Of a stretch of 64,000 bases of DNA, positions 9,914 to 21,900 are shown in pieces. Position 1 is the stretch's first letter; every line of letters begins with the position of its first letter. The notes under the pieces were generated by a model. It ran no database searches. It was not told the DNA's origin and worked only from the letters and a program-made list of their open reading frames with translations. This DNA comes from Desmodesmus armatus (lineage: Eukaryota; Chlorophyta; Chlorophyceae; Sphaeropleales; Scenedesmaceae), in assembly GCA_007449985.2 (NCBI GenBank), contig VIIQ02000078.1:310001-374000 (forward strand), written 5' to 3'. The position numbers were made by a program, and so were the translations under genes.

Positions 9914-12900
9914 ATGCTGGGCTGGATCAATGTGTCCATAGCTTCCTTCATATGTGACACATTCGGGGTTGAGAAATGGGAGGAGGTCGTTGCTACAGCT
10001 GGCGTGAACACCAACTGGGTCGCCACTTGTCCCTATTCCGACAAGGTCACTTATGAGTGAGTTCCAGCTGCTCTTAGCAGCAGCAGCAGCAGTAGGGAAG
10101 CCGAAACCTCCAATCCTCATATGCATCAGTCCTGTGCATGCTTCAAGCGCCTACATCCTGCTAGCTATGCACAGCAGCGTTGTCTTCAACCATGCACGGT
10201 CAGCCTGTCAGCCCTAACAGCCTGGCACATTTCCATGCGATCCACCTCATGTTAGCACACACAGCAACGGCCCAGCAAGGGATCTAGACAGCTCTTTGCT
10301 CACACCAAAGTAACCTGCTGCCTGCCCAAAAACCCCACTTGATGCCTGTGCCATGCAGCTTGGTTGTGACAGCAGCTGGTCTGCTGGGTGTGAGTGTGAA
10401 TGATGCACTGGAGGCTTATGGGCTGTACTTTGTGCAGCATGTGGAGGACCAGGTGCGTACAGCAGTGGCAGTACTGCTGGTATGTGACATACCAAAAGCA
10501 GTGGCCAAACATATGTCTTGAGCACAGAGGACGGGGGGGGGGGGGGGGGGGGGGGGGCAACACAACAGCAGTAGCGTCAGCAGTTGTCTTGTTGGCTGCC
10601 AGCTGTACTTTGTGCAGCATGTGGAGGACCAGGTGCGTACAGCAGCGGCAGTACATACCTCCAGCAGTGGCAGTATATACGTCATGAGCACACACTGGGG
10701 GGACTACCACCATAGTTGCAGCGCTAGCAGCTGTTCCTGAGGGTTGTGAGCTGTGCTCTGTGCAGCACGTGGATGACTCTGTAGGTACACCAGCAGCAGA
10801 AGCAGAAGCAGCAGCAGAAGCAGCAGCAGAAGCACCAGCAGCTGTTCCTGTGGGGTGTAGGTGTACTTCGTGCAGCACGTGGATGACCCAGTAGGTACAG
10901 CAGCAGCATGTGGGCAGCAGCGGGGCAGCTGCAGCCAACGTGGCAGCAGAAGCCACAGCAGCAGAAGTGCCAGCAGCTGCTCCTGAGGGTTGCGTGGTGT
11001 ACTTTGTGCAGCACAGGAAGGACCAGGAAAATACAGCAGTAGTAGTCAGCACTTGCGGGGGGGGGGGGGGGCTGGGTGCCCACCCGCTGCAGCAGTAGGG
11101 CAGCTGTAACCGTGGTGGTAGCAGAGGCAGTTGCTGGGTGTGCATGCAGTAGCTGCAGCAGGGGCTGGACTTTGTGCATCTGGAGGGTTGTGTGGGCACA
11201 GCAGCAGCGCGCTGGCAACCAGATTGGTTCTTGAGATCAGTTCGAGTCAGTAGCAGCTGAACGTAGCACTGCACAGGAGAAAAAGCAGCAGCTGTTTGCA
11301 GAGGCAGCGTGCAACAGCAGTTGCAGTCACCCTAGCAGCAGTACCTTCTTAGTCTGCAGGCTATAGGCAGTAGCAGGGTGCCGTTGCAGTAGCAGCAGTC
11401 CAAGAGCAGACAACAGCAGGATGCATCTGCAGTAGCTGCAGCCACATCAGGCGCAGTAGCAGTGTGCAGCAGCTGCTGCCGTGTGCCGCGGCAGAAGCAA
11501 TAGTAGTGTGCATGGGTGCCACCAGCACATGGCAGTGCCAAGCACACAATGCCTGTGGACCTTGCCTCTGTTGACTGCAGGGGTACACGCGTCTGCTGAA
11601 GGTCCTGGGTTCAAATCTGGCCGAGTTCCTGCAGAACTTGAACGACCTCCACCTGCACCTGCAGTACTGCTGGCCTGCCATGCTGGCCCCAGCATTTCGG
11701 TGTGAAGAGGTGAGCGGGGTATTGGTGCAGGTTCAGGAGGGGCCTAGCTGCGGTGAGCAGGGTTTAGCAGGAGCACGTGTTTTGTTTTGGCGGGAGAACT
11801 TGACTACCCCACCCAAACTCTGGCCTGCCCAGCTACTTTCACCTGCCTCGGACAAGGGCAGGTGCAAGTAGGTAGGCAGGCCAGAGTTTGGGTGGGGGTA
11901 GAGCCGTAAGTCAGTAATGTGTGGTTAGACGGACTGTTGTTTAACAGGGCGGTGTGACACTTATCTTGCCTTGTACTGCTGCCGTCGTGATGGGCTGCAG
12001 GACTCGTCTGAATCACTGCTGCTGCATTATTTGGCTCCCTTGTGGGTTGCTGAGTGTTTTGTAGAGCCAATTACTTTTAACTTTAACTGTTTTTACTGCT
12101 GTCATTTGTGAGGGCGCAGGTCACGTCAGAGTCGCTGCTGCTGCATTACTTCGGCAACAGGCCAGGGCTATGATGAGTGGTAGTTTGAGAAGCTGTGGTT
12201 TAGAAGGGCGGCGTCACACTGATCCTGCCTTGTACTGCTGCCGTTGTACTGCTGCCGTTGTGATGGGCTGCAGGTCATGTCTGAGTCGCTGCTGCTGCAC
12301 TACTTCGGCTCCCTTGTGGGTTGCTCAGTGTTTTGCTGAGCCAATCACTGTAACCGTAACTGTAACTGTTTTTACTGCTGCTGTTGTGATGGGCGCAGGT
12401 CACGTCAGAGTCGCTGCTGCTGCATTACTTCAGCAACAGGCCAGGGCTATGGCCCATTGTGGTGGGTGTGCTGAAAGGCATGTCCAATGACTACTTCAAG
12501 CTTGACCTGCAGGTGGGTTCAGTGTGGGGGTTCAGTGCAGGGTTCAGGGTTCAGTGCAGGGTTCAGCGATGAGGTTTTTGTAATGCCACAGCCCTAAATA
12601 CTAGGACTATGGCCCATTGTGGTGGGTGTGCTGAAGGGCATGTCCAACGATTACTTCAAGCTTGACCTGCAGGTGGGTTGAGTGTGGGGGTTCAGTGCAG
12701 GGTTCAGGGTTCAGGGCAGGGTTCAGGGATCAGGTTTTTGTGATGCCACCGTCCTAAATACTAGGACTATGGCCCATTGTGGTGGGTGTGCTGAAGGGCA
12801 TGTCCAACGATTACTTCAAGCTTGACCTGCAGGTGGGTCATGGTATTAGGGCTGTGCAATGTCACAGACATCAGTATCAGGGCTTTGGGCCTTTGTGGGT

Positions 12901-15900
12901 GTGCTGAAGGGTCTATCAAACCCTTTGTACTTCAAGCTTGACCTGCAGGTGGGTTGAGCAGGGTTTAGGCTTGTGCAATGTCACAGCGTGGAGCGTCAGG
13001 GTTTTGGCCCATTGTGGTGGGTGTGCTTAAGGGCATGTCGAAGTACTGCTTCAGGCTTGACTTGCAACTTTTGTTTGGGCCACAGCTGCATTGATGGTTT
13101 TAACTGTCTGCCTGAATTGCGCTGCCTGCAGGTGGAGCTGGTGCACAGCAGGGAGAAGGGGGACAGCGACCATGAGGTGGGTGTCTTGGTGCTTTTGACG
13201 CGGTTATGGAGGTGCCTGATTTCTTTCCTGGTCCCCCATAAGCCTTTGGCTCCCTTGTGGGCTGCTCAGCTTATTGCCGAGCCAGTCACTGTATCACTGT
13301 AACCTTATCAGCCAAGAAGCCTCAAGCTCAACACGGATTGCAACATAGTCAAAGCCTGTGTCCACTTCCAAAAACATGGCAAGCTTGTAGTCAGGGCTCT
13401 CCCTTCAGTCTGCTGTCATCAAACCAACACCTGCGCCCACTAGGCGGGCCAACCCCTTCACCACCACGCCCCCCCCCCCCCCTCACACCTTGGCCAGAGG
13501 GACTTGAAGGGGGGCGTGAAGGGGGGGGGTCAAAGGCGCTAACCCCCTCACACCTTATAACCTTCACCTGTCAGGGCTCTTCCTCTGGTCCGCTGGGAAC
13601 ATGTCATGAAAGCAGCACCTGTGTGCAGTGCAAATGCCTTGCCAGGGCAGCTACCCATTTGAACATGCTGAACAGCTGAGCTGTACTGTACTGTATGGAA
13701 CTGTACTGTACGGAACTGTGCTGTACGGAACAGTACTGTACATTACTGAACATGCAGTGGGGCTTCATTGTCAGCACAGCTTCATCTGCAGAGCATATTG
13801 TGGTCAGCATTGTTGCTGTTTGCCTTGCATCAACACATACTCGATTTCACCTGCCTTCACCCAATCATTTCACCCATTCATGTGCGCTGATGCTATCTGA
13901 TCATGGATGCGCACGTTGCTGCTGCAGGTGCTGAAGCTAACCTACCCCTTCCAACCCGTGCTGGCGAACTGGGGTCAGCAGTCTGACGCAGCACAGCGCA
14001 GCATCTACAGCATGCCTGCGGCCCAGTTCTACGAGCTGCACCCCTTCCATTTGATAATGGACTCGCAGCTGCATCTGCTGCAGTGGGGTTCTGCCATTGG
14101 GCGGGTGTTGCCGGATCTGCGAGTGGGGCAGCATGTACGCGAGTCATTCCGGGTGCGTACAGGCTGCTTCAACCAGGCAAGTATACCTTGCGTGCACGTT
14201 CGTCATGCTCCGTCATGCATATATTTGCTGAACAGCGTGGCCGGCGGGTTGGTGTCCCTTTGGTTGCCGTGCGAGAGGGTCGCTTTATATATGGCCACGT
14301 GGTTTTTGGCAGCAGACGGGAGAGGCACGCTCGCATGAGCGGGTGCAAGCGCATGTGGCATGCTGCACACTGGATGCAATGTTGTAGATGGGCTGAAGCG
14401 AAGCTGTGATGAGCTCCTTGGGGTGCTGGGCTGGGGTGGTTATCGCGTCCAGATGGACTACCAGCAGTGTGTTGATGCAATCCCGTGTGGGGGCCAAGGC
14501 GCCCTATCTGTGTGTGTTGTTGTTGCACCCCCCCCCCCCTCCCCCCGCGGCATACATAAGGATGTGCTGACCTACTTGTCATACATTGTCACTACCGTTT
14601 TGACTGCTCCCCCCTCTCCCTCCACAGTGTAAGGTGCCCAGCTACATCCAGATGGACTACCAGCACTGTGTTGACTGCATTATGTTTGAGGATGAAGGCG
14701 TCGGCAGCAGGCGCCCCTGTCTTGTGCTGCACCCCTCCCACTTATACAATGCTGCGTCGACCTGCATGTGCTGACATACATCATCACTACCGCTCTGACT
14801 GGTCCCCCCACCCCCACCCCCACCCCCTCATGCACACAGTGCAAGGTGCCCAGCTACATCCAGATGGACTACCAGCAGATCCTGGACAACTCACACAGCA
14901 GCTTTGTGCTGCAGTCACGGGCCACTGGGGTCACGCTGAAGGGCCAGATGCTGCCGACAACGGTGCAGCTACCTGGTGAGCGCAAGTGTCAGCTTTCTTG
15001 CCAACAGCTTGGGAGTGGGCTAGATACGTGCTTGCCGTTGTTCCTGTCCTGTAGTCCTGCTTCATGGTCCCAGGCCACCTTAGGCTGCCAGCAGCCTTGT
15101 TAGCCAAGGGCCCTAAGTCCTAAACCCAAACCCTAAACCCTAATCCACCCTGGCTGAGTGCTATCCGGCTGCACAGTTGCAGGAGTGTGGGTCTGGCCTA
15201 GATCCCATAGTGGGGATCACATCTAGTCATGGCGTGTTGGCAGTGTGTGTCTTGGTCGTGGCTGCATATTGTGTTGTCCTGTTTGTCTTGATTGCTACTG
15301 CTTTGTCTGATCTTTGTGTGCTGCTGTGCAGGTGCGGCTGCACCCCAACCTGTCCTGGTGTTCCTGGCCAGCCCTTGGATGCGCAGCTTGGCTGACATGC
15401 AGGTATCTTTTGTCCTGACCACATAACATGGGGGGGGGGGGGGGGGGAGCGGGGGGGGGGGGGGGGGGGGGGGGGAGGAGGAGGCTGGCCACGGACACCC
15501 TATTGTTGCAGGACGCTTGGCAGACATGCAGGTATGTTCATCCTGACCATTTACAACACGGGGGAGGGAGGGAGGGGGGGGACCTGGCCATGCACACAAC
15601 ATTGTCCTGGTGTTCCTGTCTGGCTCCGGGATGCGCAGCTTGGCAGACATGCAGGTACGTTTTGTCCTCACCACATAACATGGGGGGGGGGGAGGGGGGG
15701 GGGGAGGCTGGCCACGGACACAGTCTTGTTGCAGGACGCTTGGCAGACATGCAGGTATGTTTATCCTGACCACTTACAACACGGGGGAGGGAGGGAGGGG
15801 GGAGCCTGGCCATGCACACAACATTGTCCTGGTGTTCCTGTCTGGCTCCAGGATGCGCAGCTTGGCTGACATGCAGGTCTGCTTTGTCCTGGCCACATAA

Positions 15901-15926
15901 CATGGGGGGGGGGGGGGGGGAGGGAG

Positions 15927-15959
<33 letters not shown>

Positions 15960-18900
15960 GGGAGGCTGGCAACGGACACACTCTTGTTGCAGGCCGCTTG
16001 GCAGACATGCAGGTATGTTTTATCCTGATCATATCCGGGTCACAGGGAGGGAGGGAGGGGGGCGTGGCCACTCACGCACACATACTATTGTTGCAGGATG
16101 CTGTGGGATGGACTCGGATCGCAGGCATGTCCCCCATGTACCCAATGTGCATGTCTGCTCATTGTATTCACATGTCAGCATATACATCAACCTGTACTGC
16201 TGTTTGCAGGCCAGTGGTGTGTATCTGTCTGACATCCCTCGCTACGACCTGAGCTCTGACTACATTTTGCTGGCCGAGCAACGGCAAGCTGAGGCTGACC
16301 TCAAAGAGAAGTACGAGCGGCTGACAATGGAGCTGCAGGTCAGTATGTGTGTGTGGGTGGTGTGTGGGTGTGTGTGTGGGGGGGGGAGGGGGTCGGCTAT
16401 GTGTGTGTAAGACACTTGGAAGATAGAGTGTGCACAAGTGCTTGGGAGCAGCTGACAATGAAGGTGCAGGTCAGTATGTGTGTGGGTGAAAACAGCTATA
16501 TGTGTGTGGACGAGTACCTCCCTTTCAATCTGCTCCACCTGCAGCCGACCTTGAAAAGAAGTACGAGCGGCTGACAATGGAGCTGCAGGTCAGTACGTGT
16601 GTTGAACACATGAGTTGCATCCAGCATGTACAGTGATGTGGGTGTATGATGTGGGTGTATGATGTGGGTGCAATTAGCCATACGTGTGTGTGTGGTCGAG
16701 TACCTCCCTTATAATTTGCCTCCGCCTGCAACTCGAGGAGAAGTATGAGTGGCTGACAATTGAGCTGCAGGTCTGTTTGTGTGTGTGTGTGTGTGGGTGA
16801 AAATAGCTATGTTTGTGTAAGACACTTGGAGGGATAGGGGTTGCAAGAGCGCCATGCATCTGATGCAATCATATGCGTGTGTGCACAAGTACTCCCGAGC
16901 GGCTGACATTGGGGCTGCAGCTCAGTCTGCGTGTGTGGGTGAAACTAGCCCCATGAGCCCCTGGCTCCCCTGCGGGTGTGGCTCAAATTTGACAGTCACA
17001 CTACAACCAACCCAGCAAATTCTGTAGCTGTCAGTAGCTGTTTGATGTTTTCTTGTCTGGTGCGTTGTACTGCTGTGTTCAGGCTGCCAACGAGAAGCTT
17101 GCTCGCACCACTGCAGTCCTGGAAGAGGAGAAGGCTCGTGCCGAGGCTCTCTTGTACCGCATGAGCGGCCTCATCGCCTGCTTTCCAGCAGGACCCAACG
17201 CAGCAGCAGCAGCAGACGGCAAGCAGCAGCCGCTGAACAGCCAGTCTGTGCTGTCGCTGCTGGAGAGCACGATCGCCTCGCAGTCGCACCAGTTGCACCA
17301 GCAGCAGCACCCGCTGTCGACGCTCAGCACCAACACAGCACATGACAGGCAGCAGAGCAGCGCGTTGGGTGAGTAATCCTGCCTGAATAATAATAAATAA
17401 AATAATGATAATTAATATATAATGATAAGAATATATGTATATTATATCATTATTTGAAATTTATAACCTAGCGGTTGGTGCAGAAAGCAAAGGCTGTGGT
17501 GTGTCGGCAGACAGGGTGCTGGGAGACATGCATGCGTTCGTGGTCAAGCAATGTCGCAGCCGTGGTGTGTGTGTAGCTCGATAGGCACGTGCACAAGTGC
17601 TGCGCCGTGCAGGGCTGTTCTGGTGGCGAGGGTGTGAACGTGCAGCGGTCTTGTTGCAGCCTTTTCTGCTTCCCCATATTTCAATCTCTTGTTGCAGCGA
17701 CGTTTATTATCATTTATTTCTTATTATGTATTTGTTTATTTTTATTATCTATTATGTAATAGTTACTATTATTTATTGAACAGGGCTGACTCCATGCCTC
17801 GTCCCAAGTGGCAGGAGTCCCTTGGCGCAGTGCTTGTGTGGATGTTGACAGACAGCTTGCACATGGGTACCCCAGCATGTCCCCAATGCACCCCAGCAAC
17901 GGACTCATCATCACTGAATTGGTCAGTTTGTTTCCCCATTAGCCCATGGCTCGCTGGCTAGTCGTGAGGTTGGGACCTCGTCCCTCATACCTGTACTGTA
18001 CGGTACTAGGCTGTACTGTGCTAGGCTGTACTGTACTAGGCTGTACTGTGTTTGTGCACTGGCAGTCACACAGATCCCTGACCAAAACCTGCTTGCTGTA
18101 CTGCAGACCGCATCGAAGCTGTAAGGCAGGAGCTGGCTCGCCACAACCTCAACAGCAGCGACAGCAACACCATCCAATGCCTGGAGCTGCTAGGAGAGGG
18201 CACCTACGGGAAGGTAGGGGAGCTGCACTTGGTGTTGTCCCCTTTTGTTGCTACCCGTCACTATTTGTCAATATCTGTCACTATTTATCAAGTCTGAAGT
18301 GGCCGCACTCCCGGCAGGGAGTCTCCACCAAGCAAAGCAGTGCCAGCGAAGCTATGTGTTGTGCAGTTTTTGCTCAATTGCTGCGGTGTGAGGGGCTGTC
18401 ACAGGTTGCAGGACGGGACCACGAGGGGGATAACTGTTACCGAAGTCGCTCTCGCCATTGTCGCAAGCGCCAGGCATGTAACCGTAGTGCGGGTGCTGCT
18501 GGCATGTTGCTGTGTGCAGGTGTACAAGGGGCTATGGAAGGGCAGCGTGGTGGCAGTGAAGACTATTGTGCTGCCGGCAGTGATGAGTGGCCAGGAGAAG
18601 CGGGAGAAGATGGCAATCATGGAGGCAGCCATCAGCAGTGCCCTCAGCCATCCCAACATCATGCAGGTTCGTTGTGTTTATTGTATCACTATTTTATCAC
18701 TTTTTTTATTGTATCACTATTTTATTTTTTACGGTTACCAGTACAATCTGAACATGAGCAAAAAATCAAATCCATCACGATTTTCCTGTGGGGCCCGTAT
18801 CCGCCTGAAACTCAGGATTTGAGACCTTACAGAATCAGACCACACTATTCAGGGGCACAATCGTAGCTACGTGCACCGAGGTGAGCAGCAGTCAATCGAT

Positions 18901-21900
18901 CGCAGTGTGCAGCAGCACTCTGTCAACACTGCATGCACCAAGCGCTTTATATTGCTGCTGTAACAGCCTTTAGTGCCGCAGATGAGGGCAGGGTGCTGTT
19001 GAAAATCGTGGTAGTTGCTGTAACAAATACACGCCAGTGGCTCTGCATGTACTTATGGTAAGGACTTTTGGATTCTACAACGTCAAAGGGCCTTCGAATT
19101 GCGATGGGTGCAACAGGCGTCGACTTCCGAGATCGCGTTTCACGAGCAGACTCGTGATCCTGAAATAAACGGGGGCTAAAACTGGAACATGTATGCTCTG
19201 ATGACAGATCAATGCTCACCAGGGGCACCCGGTGCCTCGTTCACTAGTGGCAGTTGTTGTAACATTTGTTATAACACGGCATCGCAAACTACCACTGTGC
19301 AGTCCCCGCATGCACTTTGTAAGTCGCTTCAACGTACAGGCAGCATCATGCACATTGCAGACACCACGTTGTAGCAGCGGGACCTCTGCAAGCAGGCATG
19401 CACCTCCACACCTTGCATACCCCACTGACACAACACCACAGGAGCCACCCCAAATAAATCAACTGGTAACCGCTCCATCCGGGTCTGTTTGTCAAAGCTG
19501 GCAGCAATCCACTCACACGTGTTGGTCTGGATGTGATAGAGTCACTTGTGGCTACGCTGTCCGAGTGATGGGCCAGATGCTTTTGAAGAAAGTGCCACAT
19601 TCCTTACAAAAGATGAAGCGCAGTTCGTGCCTTGCAGACCTACACCTATGACATCAAGCCCATCAAGGACAATAGCAGACCAGTCACTCACTCACTCACT
19701 CACTCACTCTCTCACTCCACACACGCACTCACGCACTCACTTACCCACCTTGCAGACCTACAAGCCCATCAAAGACAACAGCAGACCTCCCTTGCTCGCT
19801 CACTCACACACTCACCCACCCACACACCCACACACCCACTCACTCACTCACTCACTCACCCACCCACCCACCCACCCACCCACCCACCTACCTACCCACC
19901 CACCTTGCAGACCTACACCTATGACATCAAGCCCATCAAGGACAACAGCAGACCTGAGCAAAAGCTGGTCTTGCTGGGCAGCACAGCAAGCAGCGAAGGG
20001 CCGGTCGGAGGAACCACCACCTCCACCGTCGAAAACAGCGACAACATCCACAGCTATGAGGTAGGGTGTGATGTCACTTACTCTGGTAGGGTTGAGTTCA
20101 GTCTTTGGGGCATTTTTTTGTGGGTGCACTGCTGCCTGCAGTTGCACCATCAACAGCTATGGGGTAGGGATGTTTTCTACTAGAAGACATTCCTACCTCA
20201 TACGGTATGAGCCATACCTGTTGATGTTGCAAATGCAGGAAGCAGTGGGCTGACATACAATATGGGTAGAGATGTCTGCAAGGCACCCCCCCCCCCCCCG
20301 CGCGCGCACACACACCTCAACCTGTTTGTGAGAACTGGTGGGCTGCCCATTGCTTGCGACACGCCCCCTTGCATGGCAGTTCGAGCCACCGCCAGTTGCA
20401 TTGTTCACCTTTTTCCAGGCTACATTGTCGGTATGCAACACAGCAGCGACGCGTTGGCCCTATAATTGCTGCCCAGTGCACTGAATTTGTGACTCAGAGG
20501 GCACTGCGAAGCAATTGCTGACGGTTGATGGGCAAGCATTGCGACAAGGGCTCACTGCATGTGTGTGGGGTGTGTGTGCGGGGGGGGGGGGTGTAATTAG
20601 TCCATATCTTTCCCACAGGTCACACTCCCTGCCTTGACCTCCAACGACAAACCCTGATTCCTGCAAATGACAAACCCTGAATCCTGCAGGTGCGGCTGGT
20701 GTGTGAGTACTGCGACAAGGGCTCACTGCGTGAGGCCCTTGACCTGGGGGCATACAAGCGGCCCGACGGCAGCGTGAACTACCCTGCGGTGCTGGACACG
20801 GCCATTGACATTGCAACAGCAGTGGCACACCTGCATCACAGGAACGTCCTGCACAGCGACCTCAAGGTGGGTTTCTGGGGCCTCGGGGTCCCGTGAGGTC
20901 TGGACAGTGTTAGAGGGGGGGGGGCGTGGGACCCGTGGGTGCTGCAAGTTGTAAAGATGACCTCTGTCTTGTAAGCTTGCTGTGTGTTGCTTCTGTCAGC
21001 TGCACCCATCTTATTAGTGTCGGGAGACCTGGGTTCGAATCCCAGCGAGGGAGCCCCACCCCGGGGCTTATCGGGTACCGGAATTGACGTACTTGTGCGG
21101 GTGATCTCAATCGCCCACTCGAATGCGAAGAGGAAGGGTGCTAATATATGTGAAAGCCCCCATGAGCAGATCTGCTCGCTGGCCAGTGCCGGGGAAGAGG
21201 GTTAACCCCCTGCAATATTGGTATTGGTATTGGTATTATTGGGCAATGGCGGGCAATGATTTCGGCGGGCACCCAAAACCCAGGAAAAGGGCATAAAGCA
21301 AGGTGCAGTGTGGCACACCTGCACCACAGGAACGTCCTGCACAGCGAACTCAAGGTGGGTTTCAGGTTGGAAGGGGTATTGGAACTGTCGCTGCATCATG
21401 CTGCCTCTGTGCTGTCATTCCCTCTGTCCTGGGTGATTTCATTCATTGGAGGTACTCTTCAGTTGGGGTGATTGAACTGCCGACGCCGCGGCTTGGTTTT
21501 GGCTGCTTTGGGGATTGTGGCTGTTGGGCTCTCCCCATCCAAAGACACACCCGTTGCAGCCTGCAAGGCCAGGAACACACAGGATTGCATCGGCCTGAAA
21601 CAAGCGCAGCATCTTGCGCATCGTCCAACCACACAGCTCCCGGCTTGATGCGCTTGATGGCGTAACCATGCGTGTGATTGCTGCCAGCTGCTTTTGTCGG
21701 TTGGGCACAGTTTGAGAATCTTGTTATGTTACTGCTCTGCCCACTTGCAGGCGCGGAACATCATGCTGAAGAGCACCGGGGGCTCAGGGCGAGGCGTCAC
21801 AGCCAAGGTGGGTTACTGTATGATAAATATTTAAATCAGCAAGCACTCTGCCAATTACTGATTTATGTTGCTATGGTGCCATGGGTGCTTGCTCAGCTGC

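Noticed and set aside
9683..10126. 147-residue minus-strand open frame with hydrophobic parts
   Set aside because: It lies antisense to H-NOX exon 1, whose plus-strand reading (MLGWINVSIASF, KWEEVV, CPYSD) matches the family. The minus frame is a shadow.
11590..11620. 'ctgggttcaaatctgg', resembling a pol III B box
   Set aside because: It is the coding sequence for LGSNLAEF of the H-NOX domain; the similarity is coincidental.
15110..15155. Telomere-like 'aaaccctaaaccctaa' stretch
   Set aside because: Only about three degenerate units inside an intron. It is not evidence for a telomere or an interstitial array. A weaker one lies at about 62548.
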